Positions 17,482 through 25,198 of a DNA stretch of 64,000 nt are shown in pieces. The DNA comes from DATKUK01 sp035530655 (GTDB lineage: Bacteria; Planctomycetota; Phycisphaerae; UBA1845; DATKUK01). The position numbers and the translations under genes are program-made. The stretch lies in NCBI GenBank assembly GCA_035530655.1, contig DATKUK010000086.1, forward strand, positions 1-64,000, in the 5' to 3' direction. Position 1 is the first letter of the stretch. The number at the start of each line of letters is the position of its first letter. The notes under the pieces were generated by a model that saw nothing but the letters and a program-made list of their open reading frames with translations, was not told the origin of the DNA and ran no database searches.

Positions 17482-18117
17482 TCAGTCGGCCAGCTCGCAA
17501 GATCCGGAGGTCAGCACGCTCGGATCATATGTCACGACCTCATAGTCTGCCCCGGTCCAGTCGGCGCGGAACAGAAGCGGGTAGTTCAAGTTTCCGCAGG
17601 TGTTGCGGAATGTGTCTGAATCAAGGTTTCTCGGGGGATGAAGCTGGAAGTTGTCGCTTCGGATAATCCCAGCCTCCCGGTGTTCGTACCATCTTGCGGC
17701 CATCGCCCGGAAGACACGATCGTCACGAGGACGTACAACCCAGACCCGACAGCGATCGCGCTTGTGCTTAGGTTCCGTGTCCCACATCACGAAGAAGAGG
17801 TGTGGCATGTCGTCCAATGTGTGGATGCCCCCAGGCTCGCCTTTGCGCCCAGCCTTGAGACAGCCGTTGAACCGAGGAGTATCGATCGCAAGCCATACGT
17901 TCGCTCCCTTTACATCTGATCCGTCAGCGAGATCAGCACCTTTCTTCCTGGCGATTCCCTTGATGCCGGTCAGCAAGCTCACTAAGATCTGCGACCAAGC
18001 TCGGGTGTCACTCGGCACAGGATGGTCTGTGTGTTCCGCGAACGTAGCTCCCGCGTAGAACGACTGACGATGGAGCGTCAGTAGCTCCCGGGCTTTATTC
18101 AGGTCTACGCTTGGCAC
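17482..18117 (-). CDS. Type II restriction endonuclease, MamI-like
   Basis: 211 aa from ATG 18117. The central part, KGADLADGSDVKGANVWLAIDTPRFNG (split: KGADLADGSDVKGA then NVWLAIDTPRFNG), carries an Asp and a Lys in an arrangement that could be a nuclease core. HTLDDMPHLFFVMWDTEPKHK, CRVWVVRPRDDRVFR and NFQLHPPRNLDSDTFRN resemble, from memory, the RE_MamI family, which cuts GATNNNNATC. A bipartite site like that would suit the facing HsdM-HsdS-type methyltransferase. The upstream 66-aa frame overlaps this start by 23 nt. Family assignment is from motif memory only and needs a profile search. Confidence 0.6.
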   Translation of the reverse strand: MPSVDLNKARELLTLHRQSFYAGATFAEHTDHPVPSDTRAWSQILVSLLTGIKGIARKKGADLADGSDVKGANVWLAIDTPRFNGCLKAGRKGEPGGIHTLDDMPHLFFVMWDTEPKHKRDRCRVWVVRPRDDRVFRAMAARWYEHREAGIIRSDNFQLHPPRNLDSDTFRNTCGNLNYPLLFRADWTGADYEVVTYDPSVLTSGSCELAD

Positions 18118-18295
18118 GTGGTCTGCCTCTCCGGATTCGTTCTTGGAGGAAGCGGGGGGCGTTACTGTCGGTCAATTCCCATATCCAGCAGGCGCCTTGC
18201 CCAACCTTCGCATTTCGAACTAACGAACCGAATTGATCGCTCAAGATGTCGCCATCTGGTGCTTCAAGCTCGAGGTACTCGAGAATCTCGTCCAT
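18095..18295 (-). CDS. Small protein overlapping the MamI-like endonuclease start
   Basis: 66 aa from ATG 18295 (begins MDEILEYLELEAPDGDIL); a TTG at 18331 would add 12 residues. No good ribosome site is visible for either. The end is strongly basic (RIRRGRPRAKRRPE). It overlaps the endonuclease start by 23 nt in another frame, so translation may be coupled. No HTH of a controller (C) protein is seen. It could be a regulator of the endonuclease, or the displaced N-terminal piece of that protein after a frameshift. Confidence 0.45.
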   Translation of the reverse strand: MDEILEYLELEAPDGDILSDQFGSLVRNAKVGQGACWIWELTDSNAPRFLQERIRRGRPRAKRRPE

Positions 18296-18746
18296 GGTGA
18301 CGGGAGATGACGCCCGCCTGTCGTCCTCCAACCTAGGCTAGGTACCTGTACTTCTAGGGGGCTCGGGATGATCCAAGTGTCGCTCGTGGGCCTTGACCTC
18401 CCATCGGATGAGTCGACATCGTGGCACGTGCCTGCGATGTGTCGGCATTGTCGCGGCCAAGGCTGAGTTCGTCGAGGGCCTTAGAGCCGGTGCACGAAGG
18501 CATCATCTGGCGAGGTCCACTAGGCGTGGGGCGGCGATTTGCTGTCCAAGGCTGATGCTCCGGCCTTTCTGGGGCGAGGATGGGGTCTTCGCAGACCCAA
18601 GCGAGGTTTGATCCCCCCACCCGTACCCGCACACTCGGGCGCAAGGTGTGGGTGGGCCGGGGGTTAGAGCGCAGGTGGGGCGGAGGGGGTGGGGGATGGG
18701 GCGCGGGGTGAGCCGGCTGACCATTTGAATAAAGGGGGAAATCGTC
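18296..18746. other. Non-coding gap before the imu cassette
   Basis: No convincing gene. Near 18618-18656 there is a G+C-rich imperfect inverted stretch (CCCACCCG ... GTGTGGGTGGG) without a T-run, so a terminator is uncertain. Frames in this region lack ribosome sites and read as low-complexity peptides. Confidence 0.4.
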
Positions 18747-18780
18747 TTGACTCGGACCGAAGTTAGGTTTATGTTAGGTA
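18747..18780 (+). promoter_or_regulatory. Promoter and paired direct repeats upstream of imuA
   Basis: TTGACT (18747-18752), a 17-nt spacer, then TATGTT (18770-18775), about 50 nt before the imuA ATG. Two copies of GTTAGGT (18762-18768 and 18773-18779) overlap the -10 region exactly 11 bp apart, one helical turn, as expected for a regulator binding one face of the DNA. imu cassettes are usually LexA-controlled; whether this pair is the SOS operator in this lineage is inference. Confidence 0.5.
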
Positions 18781-18823
18781 TGGCGAACGACCGATGTGCA
18801 GGGTGCGGGGGAGCGGTAAGGCG

Positions 18824-19582
18824 ATGTCGGCAGAGAGCATCAAGCTGGGCCTAAGGCAGGATCGGGCAGCCATCGTGCGGCAGCTACGCGAGCAAATCCG
18901 GCGGATGGAGCACGACTACGCCCGTCCGCCCGAGCGGCAATGGATCGGCACGGGCCTGGCCGCACTCGACGAGCGATTGGCCGGCGGGGGGCTGCCCACC
19001 GGCAGCATCGTCGAGCTGATCGGGTCGGGACGGGCTTGCGGGGGATTGGCGCTGGCCACGTGGCTGACGGCCCGGGCGGCGTCGGACGGCGGGCAGGTGG
19101 TGGTGATCGACTCGGCCGGCGACTTCTACCCACCTGCGGCCGAGCAATTGGGTTTGGGGGCCGATCGGATGGTGCTGGTTCACCCGCGTCGCGAGGTCGA
19201 CGCGTTGTGGGCGGCTGAGCAGTCGCTGCGGTCGCCGACGGTGGCGGCTGTGCTGCTGACGTGCCTGTTGCGGGTCGAGCATCGCCAGTCGCGGCGGTTG
19301 CAGTTGGCGGCTGAGGCGGGCGGGGGCATCGGCCTGTTGGTTCGGCCGATCAAGGCGCAGGCCCGCGGGCGGGTGAGCACGGCCGCGGTGCGGCTGTTGG
19401 TTGGGCCCACGCGTAGCGAGCCGGGCAGTGTGCGGTGGCTGGTGCAGGTGTTGCGGTGTCGTGGCGGCTGGCCGAGCGAGCCGGTTGTGGTAGGGCTGGA
19501 GGATGAGGCGTGTGATGTGTCTGTGCATGCCGCTGCTGTCGGTGGAGCGGACGAGCCGGTGTTGCGGCTTGCCGGCGGATAA
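18824..19582 (+). CDS. imuA: ImuA, RecA-like accessory protein of the translesion mutasome
   Basis: 252 aa from ATG 18824, preceded by GGTAAGG; ATG 18794 is an alternative without a good ribosome site. The layout WIGTGLAALDERLAGGGLPTGSIVEL is the RecA/SulA-like opening of ImuA, where true RecA would go on to a GPESSGKT Walker A; here it reads IGSGRACGG, so ATP binding is doubtful. VVVIDSAGDFYPPAAEQLG and RMVLVHPRREVDALWAAEQSL follow the typical ImuA course. ImuA cooperates with ImuB and DnaE2 to insert bases opposite lesions. It overlaps imuB by 80 nt. Confidence 0.85.
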   Translation: MSAESIKLGLRQDRAAIVRQLREQIRRMEHDYARPPERQWIGTGLAALDERLAGGGLPTGSIVELIGSGRACGGLALATWLTARAASDGGQVVVIDSAGDFYPPAAEQLGLGADRMVLVHPRREVDALWAAEQSLRSPTVAAVLLTCLLRVEHRQSRRLQLAAEAGGGIGLLVRPIKAQARGRVSTAAVRLLVGPTRSEPGSVRWLVQVLRCRGGWPSEPVVVGLEDEACDVSVHAAAVGGADEPVLRLAGG

Positions 19583-21401
19583 GCCGACCGCGGTGGCGGA
19601 GCCTGTGGGGCAGTCGCAGCGCGTGGTTTCGTGCTGTCGGCTTGCACTCACCGGTGGCGTGCGCCCGGGTCAGACGGTGGCTGAGGCGCGGGCGGTGCTA
19701 CCCGAGCTTGCGGTGTGCTCGCACGATCCGCAGGCCGACCGCCGGCGGCTGGGGCAGTTGGCGGCGGGGGCGATGCAGTTCAGCCCGATCGTTCAGCCGG
19801 TCGAGCCGGGGGTGTTGCTTCTGGATGTGACGGGTTGCGAACGTCTGTTCGGCGGCGAGCGGCGGCTTGGTGGGTTGGGCATTCGTTACGTCGAGCGCGA
19901 GGGGTTCTCGGTGCGCGGGGCGATCGCGGGCACGGTGGGCGCGGCGTGGGCGCTGGCTCATGCGGGCGGCGAGCGGCTGACGGTGGTCGAGCCGGAGGGC
20001 GAGGTCGCGGCGTTGGCGGGGCTGCCGGCGTGGTCGCTGCGGATCGAGCGAGACGCGGTGGCGGCGTTGGATCGGCTGGGAGTGGCGACGGTGGACGATC
20101 TGCTGCATCTGCCGCGGTCGTCATTGGCGGAGCGGTTTGGCGGGTCGGTGCTGCGGCGATTGGATCAGGCGGTCGGCGCGATGGATGAGCCGGTCGAGCC
20201 GTTTCGTCCGGCCGAGCTGCCGGCGGTGCGGATGAGTCTGGCGTTTCCGACGGATCGGCAGGAGGTGGTGCATGCGGGTGTCGAGTCGCTGCTGGGGCGG
20301 CTGACGCAGCGGCTCGAGCAGCAGGGGCAGGGCGCGGCTGAGCTTGTGTGCACGTTCTATCGCGAGCAGGCCCGCCCGATCGTGTCGCAGCTTTGGTTGA
20401 GTCGGCCGACGCGGGCGTTGGGGCATTTGACGTCGCTGCTGGCGGAGAAGGTGCGGGGGTTGGATCTGTCGGTTCCGGTGTCGGCGATCAGTTTGCACGT
20501 GGTGCGGGCTGGTGTGGTGCCGCGGTGGCAGGGTCGGTTGTTCGAGTCGGCCGAGGTGAGCGATCCGCAGAAGGCGGCGGGGCTGTTGGATGAGTTGTCG
20601 AATCGTTTGGGGCAGGGCGCGGTGGTGCGGGCCTTGCCGGGCGACGATCATCAGCCCGAGCACGCTTGTTGGTATGAGCCGGTGACGGGTGGAATCGATG
20701 GTGGCATCCAGCGAATTAGACATGATGTGACAAGGCGGGTGAAACCCGCCCTACGTGCTAGTCCATCCCCCACCCTTTGCTTCGCAAAGGATGGGGCACC
20801 CAAGCCCACGCACTCGACAGAACACTGGCGGGCAAGCCGCCAGTGGCACCCCACCAAGACACCCAAGAGTTCATCCCCCACCCTTTGCTTCGCAAAGGAT
20901 GGGGCACCCAATGAGGGTACCCATGCGTCCAACGAAGCACTGGCGGATCCCGGCGCGCCGGGACCAGTGGCACCCCACAAGGGCACCCGACGGATCAAAT
21001 CTGATGTGGCACGGCGGGTAAAACCCGCCCTACGTTCTGACAGTGTTGCCCGAGATGAGAACGATCATGCCCACGCAACAGCAGCGTGGGCATGCCACCC
21101 GGATCGTTTGTCCGAGGTGAGGATGGCGGCGGGGGAGAGGCCGGTGCGGCTGTTTGCCCGGCCGCAGCCGATCGACGTGATCGCCGGCGCCAACGGTGGC
21201 GGGCCGGCGTGGTTTCGCTGGCGGGGCGATCGGCGGAGGGTGGCGTGGTCGGTGGGCCCCGAGCGGATTGAGACGGGCTGGTGGCGCGGGCGGCAGGTGT
21301 GTCGGGATTATTACGTGGTGCAGGATCAGGAGGGCGGGCGGTTCTGGATGTTTCGCGATCGTGAAAATCGGCGGTGGTATTTGCATGGGTGTTTTGAGTG
21401 A
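19503..21401 (+). CDS. imuB: ImuB, catalytically inactive Y-family polymerase, with an in-frame repeat insertion
   Basis: 632 aa; ATG 19503 directly follows GGAGG and gives the conserved opening MRRVMCLCMPLLSVERTSRC. The DxDxFF metal site of active Y-family polymerases is absent, as is normal for ImuB, and the LLLDVTGCERLFGGE block is typical. It acts as the adaptor joining DnaE2 to the sliding clamp. Residues about 398-537 (bases about 20690-21115) match no ImuB region: they are translated palindromic repeats, for example two copies of SPTLCFAKDGAP and two of RRVKPALR. The C-terminal domain then resumes at RMAAGERPVRLFARPQP. Without the insert the length would be about 495, normal for ImuB. 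The frame is intact, so the protein may still work. Confidence 0.85.
   Translation: MRRVMCLCMPLLSVERTSRCCGLPADKPTAVAEPVGQSQRVVSCCRLALTGGVRPGQTVAEARAVLPELAVCSHDPQADRRRLGQLAAGAMQFSPIVQPVEPGVLLLDVTGCERLFGGERRLGGLGIRYVEREGFSVRGAIAGTVGAAWALAHAGGERLTVVEPEGEVAALAGLPAWSLRIERDAVAALDRLGVATVDDLLHLPRSSLAERFGGSVLRRLDQAVGAMDEPVEPFRPAELPAVRMSLAFPTDRQEVVHAGVESLLGRLTQRLEQQGQGAAELVCTFYREQARPIVSQLWLSRPTRALGHLTSLLAEKVRGLDLSVPVSAISLHVVRAGVVPRWQGRLFESAEVSDPQKAAGLLDELSNRLGQGAVVRALPGDDHQPEHACWYEPVTGGIDGGIQRIRHDVTRRVKPALRASPSPTLCFAKDGAPKPTHSTEHWRASRQWHPTKTPKSSSPTLCFAKDGAPNEGTHASNEALADPGAPGPVAPHKGTRRIKSDVARRVKPALRSDSVARDENDHAHATAAWACHPDRLSEVRMAAGERPVRLFARPQPIDVIAGANGGGPAWFRWRGDRRRVAWSVGPERIETGWWRGRQVCRDYYVVQDQEGGRFWMFRDRENRRWYLHGCFE
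20690..21115 (+). repeat. Palindromic repeat cluster inserted in frame within imuB
   Basis: Contains GGCGGGT-GAA-ACCCGCC (20734-20750) and a near copy (21013-21029). Two identical 39-bp units lie at 20764-20802 and 20872-20910, each with TTTGCTTCGCAAA. A CTGGCGG-CAAG-CCGCCAG hairpin sits near 20825, the 37-bp unit at 20937-20973 is shared with 10948-10984, and CATGCCCACG...CGTGGGCATG is near 21067-21096. Every unit can fold. The same families occur between genes, so this is an intergenic repeat island that has entered a coding sequence without breaking it. Confidence 0.85.
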
Positions 21402-21465
21402 GATGCGAAGTCAGTCCCCCGCCCCTGGAAGGGACGGGGCACCCGAACACCCAAGCACCCGAATA

Positions 21466-21482
21466 GGCGGGTGGAACCCGCC
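21466..21482. repeat. Single palindromic unit between imuB and the DUF6504 gene
   Basis: GGCGGGT-GGA-ACCCGCC, the same family as the units inside imuB, followed by the same CTACGT tail. It lies between the imuB stop and the next gene and could form a small hairpin in the mRNA. Confidence 0.6.
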
Positions 21483-21520
21483 CTACGTGTTGATGTGTGG
21501 TGAGGATGGAAGGCGGTACG

Positions 21521-21862
21521 ATGGTTGCCATGAACGAGCGGAGTGACGAGGTGTTCGTGGGGGATCAGATCACGCCGGTAGACGGTGCGTTCGACACGTC
21601 GGCGATGGCGACGGGCGCGCCGGGTCTGCCGCGGCGGTTTGTGTGGCGGAGTACGCAGTATACGGTGGAGCGGGTGCTGGAGACGCTCAAGTCGAGTTCG
21701 TCGTGCCGGTCGGGCGGCGGCGAGATGTATCTTCGCAAGCACTGGTACCGCATCCGCACGACCAGCGGCGAGGTGATGACGCTGTACTTCAACCGTCAGC
21801 CGCACCGGGGCCGAAGGGCCACACGGGATCGTTGGGTGCTGTACTCGATGGCGGAGAGTTAA
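21521..21862 (+). CDS. DUF6504-like protein of the imu cassette
   Basis: 113 aa from ATG 21521, with GGAAGG upstream; GTG 21497 would be longer. The core LPRRFVWRSTQYTVERVLET, then EMYLRKHWYRIRTTSGEVMTLYFN and WVLYSMAES, has the strand-rich Trp/Arg pattern of DUF6504 proteins, which are repeatedly found between imuB and dnaE2 in many bacteria. Its function in the mutasome is unknown. Position between imuB and dnaE2, on the same strand, supports the assignment. Confidence 0.7.
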   Translation: MVAMNERSDEVFVGDQITPVDGAFDTSAMATGAPGLPRRFVWRSTQYTVERVLETLKSSSSCRSGGGEMYLRKHWYRIRTTSGEVMTLYFNRQPHRGRRATRDRWVLYSMAES

Positions 21863-21909
21863 GTCGCGTTGGAGAGCCTTGGGTTGGTCCGTGAGCAAGT
21901 GCATGAGCC

Positions 21910-24900
21910 ATGTCGGGTTATGCGGAACTGCATTGTGCGAGCAACTTTTCGTTTCTGCGGGCGGCGTCGCATCCGGACGAGCTGGTCGAGCGGGCGGCGG
22001 CGTTGGGCTATCGGGCGCTGGCGGTAACCGATCGCAACTCGCTGGCGGGGGTGGTGCGGGCCCACGTGGCGGCGAAAGAGTGCGGGCTGAAGCTGCTGAT
22101 CGGGGCCGAGGTCGAGTTGACCGATGTGCCTTCGGTCGTGCTGCTGGTGATGGATCGCGGTGGGTACGGTCGTTTGTGCCGTTTGCTGACCACCGGTCGG
22201 ATGCGGGCGCCGAAGGGCGAGTGTTACCTGAATTTTGCCGACCTGGCCGAGCATGCGGAGGGGCTGATCGCCGTCGCGCTGCCGCCGGGCGCCGTCGCCG
22301 ATGACGTCGAGTCGTGTGCCCAGTTGCTGGCGCGGTATCGAGAGGTCTTTGGGGATCGAGCCTATCTGGCGGTGGAACTGTCGCTGGGGCCCGATGATGC
22401 GAAGCGGCTGGCGTGGCTGGAGGCGTTGTCGCGCCAATCGGGTCTGAAGCTGGTGGCGGCCAACGACGTGCGCTATCACGCGCCGGAGCGGCGGTTTCTG
22501 CACGACGTGCTGCGGTGCATCGATCTGGACTGCACGATCGAGCAGGCCGGTCGACGTCTGACGCCCAATGCCGAGCGCTACCTGAAAGAGCCGGCGGCGA
22601 TGGTGCGGCTGTTTGCCGACTGTCGGGAGGCGATCGCGCGCACGGTGGAGATCGCCGATCGCTGCGGTTTCGGTCTGGACGAGTTGCGGTATGAGTATCC
22701 CGAGGGGCTGTGCCCACCGGGCGCCAGGCCCATGGCGTATCTGGCCGAGCTGACGTGGGCGGGGGCGTGGCAGCGATATCCGGATGGCGTGCCGCAGAAG
22801 GTGCGCGATCAGATCGAGCACGAGCTTCAGTTGATCGAGCAGCTTGGGTACGAGGCGTACTTTCTGACGGTGTGGGACGTGGTGCGATTTGCCCGGTCGC
22901 GGGGGATTCTGTGTCAGGGTCGGGGCTCGGCGGCCAACTCGGCGGTGTGCTATTGCCTGGGGATCACGGCGGTGGATCCGGGTCGGATCGACGTGCTGTT
23001 CGAGCGGTTCGTCAGCCGCGAGCGCAACGAGCCGCCGGACATTGACGTGGACTTCGAGCACGAGCGGCGGGAGGAGGTGTTTCAGTACATCTACGGCAAG
23101 TACGGGCGGGATCACGCGGCGATTGCGGCGGAGGTGATTACCTACCGCGGCCGACTGGCGGTGCGCGAGGTGGGCAAGGCGCTGGGGTTGTCGCTGGATC
23201 GGGTGGACGCGATTGCCAAGGCGGTCGACAGTTGGGGCGACGAGCCGGCGCTGGAGCAGCGGCTGCGCGAGGTGGGGCTGGACCCGAGTCAGCGGACGCT
23301 GCGGTGTCTGGTGCGTCTGGTGCGGCAGATCATCGGGTTTCCGCGGCATTTGTCGCAGCACGTGGGGGGCTTTGTGATCAGCCGGGGGTCGCTGTGCGAT
23401 CTGGTGCCGATCGCCAACGCGGCGATGCCGGATCGGACGTTCATCGAGTGGGACAAGAACGACATCGATGCGCTGGGAATCCTGAAGGTGGACTGTTTGG
23501 CGCTGGGGATGCTGACGGCGCTGCACAAGTGCTTCGATTTTCTGCGGGAGCATCACGGGGAGCGGCTGGGTCTGGCCGACGTGCCGGCGGAGGATGCGGG
23601 TGTTTACCGTATGATCCAGCGTGCGGACACGGTGGGGGTGTTTCAGATCGAGAGCCGGGCGCAGATGAGCATGCTCCCGCGTTTAAAGCCGGCGTGTTTT
23701 TACGATCTGGTGATCGAGGTGGCGATCGTGCGGCCGGGGCCGATCCAGGGCGACATGGTGCACCCGTATTTGCGTCGGCGGAAGGGGTTGGAGGCGGAGA
23801 CGTATCCGAACGAGGTGATTCGGGCGGTGCTGGGCAAGACGCTGGGGGTGCCGCTGTTTCAAGAGCAGGCGATGCGTCTGGCGATGGTGGCGGCGGGGTT
23901 CGGGGCTGGCCAGGCCGACGCATTGCGGCGGGCGATGGGGGCGTGGCGGAAGCGCGGGTTGCTCGAGAAGTTCCGGCAGCAGTTGCTGGAGGGGATGCGG
24001 CGCAACGGCTTGCCGGAGGCGTTTGCCCGAAGGACGTTCGAGCAGATCCGCGGGTTTGGTGAGTATGGGTTTCCCGAGAGTCACGCGGCGTCGTTTGCGC
24101 TTCTGGTGTATGTGTCGGCGTGGCTGAAGCGTTACTGGCCTGCGGCGTATTGTGCGGCGCTGATGAACTCGCAGCCGATGGGTTTTTACGCTCCGGCGCA
24201 GTTGGTGCAGGACGCCAAGCGGCACGGGGTGGAAGTGCGGCCGGTGGACGTGAACTTCAGCGGATACGATTGTCGCTTGGAGGACAACGTGTCGGCCAGG
24301 CCGGCGGGGGCGGACGATCGGCCGGAGACGTGGGGTGGGCATGGTCCGGCGATTCGACTGGGCATGAGGCTGGTGCGAGGGTTGTCGGTCGAGCTGGCGG
24401 TGCGGATCGAGCGGGCGCGGGAGGAAGGGCGGTTCGGGTTGGTCGGCGAGTTGGCGCGACGCACTGGGATCGGTCGAGCGGGGCTGGCGAAGCTGGCGGC
24501 GGCGGACGCGTTTGGGTCGATGGGTCTGGATCGCCGTCAAGCGATGTGGCAGGTGCTTCGGCAGGGCGAGGCGCTGCCGCTTCTGGCGGGGCTGGACGAC
24601 GAGGAGCCGATGGTGCCGCTGCCGGATGAGCCGTGCGAGCAGGCGGTGGCATACGACTATCACCACGTGGGTTTGTCGTTGAAGGTTCATCCGATGGCGT
24701 TGCGGAGGGAGGAGCTGGCTCGACGCGGGGTGGTAGAGGCTTCTCGATTGGCAGAGATTGCGTCTGGACGTCGCGTGGCGGTAGCGGGTTTGGTGACGGT
24801 TCGCCAGAGGCCTTCGACGGCGAAGGGGATCGTTTTTATGACGTTGGAGGATGAGACGGGGGTGGCGAACTTGCTGGTTAGGCCTGAGGTGCACGAACGT

Positions 24901-25050
24901 TATCGAAAGGTGGCGCGGTCGGCGACGGGGATGCTGGCAGCAGGGCGGCTGGAGCGGAGCGACGGGGTCATTCATGTGGTCGTCGACCGGATGGTCGATC
25001 TGGCGGACGGGTTGGGGCCGCTGACCGCTCGGTCGCGTGATTTCCGTTGA
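21910..25050 (+). CDS. dnaE2: DnaE2, error-prone DNA polymerase III alpha subunit (ImuC)
   Basis: 1046 aa from ATG 21910. The N-terminal PHP domain opens AELHCASNFSFLRAASHPDEL and VTDRNSLAG. The C-family polymerase core has GRGSAANSAVCYCLGIT and the catalytic PDIDVDF (D377, D379, D381). GVFQIESRAQMSMLPRLKP and IVRPGPIQGDMVHPYLRRR follow. An HhH region (residues about 840-880) and an OB fold (RVAVAGLVTVRQRPSTAKG, FMTLEDETGVANLLV) end the protein. The length is that of DnaE2 rather than the longer replicative DnaE1. It is the catalytic member of the ImuA-ImuB-DnaE2 mutagenic translesion system, expected to be SOS-induced. Confidence 0.95.
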   Translation: MSGYAELHCASNFSFLRAASHPDELVERAAALGYRALAVTDRNSLAGVVRAHVAAKECGLKLLIGAEVELTDVPSVVLLVMDRGGYGRLCRLLTTGRMRAPKGECYLNFADLAEHAEGLIAVALPPGAVADDVESCAQLLARYREVFGDRAYLAVELSLGPDDAKRLAWLEALSRQSGLKLVAANDVRYHAPERRFLHDVLRCIDLDCTIEQAGRRLTPNAERYLKEPAAMVRLFADCREAIARTVEIADRCGFGLDELRYEYPEGLCPPGARPMAYLAELTWAGAWQRYPDGVPQKVRDQIEHELQLIEQLGYEAYFLTVWDVVRFARSRGILCQGRGSAANSAVCYCLGITAVDPGRIDVLFERFVSRERNEPPDIDVDFEHERREEVFQYIYGKYGRDHAAIAAEVITYRGRLAVREVGKALGLSLDRVDAIAKAVDSWGDEPALEQRLREVGLDPSQRTLRCLVRLVRQIIGFPRHLSQHVGGFVISRGSLCDLVPIANAAMPDRTFIEWDKNDIDALGILKVDCLALGMLTALHKCFDFLREHHGERLGLADVPAEDAGVYRMIQRADTVGVFQIESRAQMSMLPRLKPACFYDLVIEVAIVRPGPIQGDMVHPYLRRRKGLEAETYPNEVIRAVLGKTLGVPLFQEQAMRLAMVAAGFGAGQADALRRAMGAWRKRGLLEKFRQQLLEGMRRNGLPEAFARRTFEQIRGFGEYGFPESHAASFALLVYVSAWLKRYWPAAYCAALMNSQPMGFYAPAQLVQDAKRHGVEVRPVDVNFSGYDCRLEDNVSARPAGADDRPETWGGHGPAIRLGMRLVRGLSVELAVRIERAREEGRFGLVGELARRTGIGRAGLAKLAAADAFGSMGLDRRQAMWQVLRQGEALPLLAGLDDEEPMVPLPDEPCEQAVAYDYHHVGLSLKVHPMALRREELARRGVVEASRLAEIASGRRVAVAGLVTVRQRPSTAKGIVFMTLEDETGVANLLVRPEVHERYRKVARSATGMLAAGRLERSDGVIHVVVDRMVDLADGLGPLTARSRDFR

Positions 25051-25198
25051 GACGGTTGCGGCGATCTCTTGCAGTGGGCAGCGTGGGCGCACACACTGGC
25101 CGATCGGATCGCGGTTTTGGGTATGACGGCGACGTGCGACCGAGTTCGTCGGGCGGACGAATTTGTTCTGGGACATCGCGACCGATCGGATAGGACCT

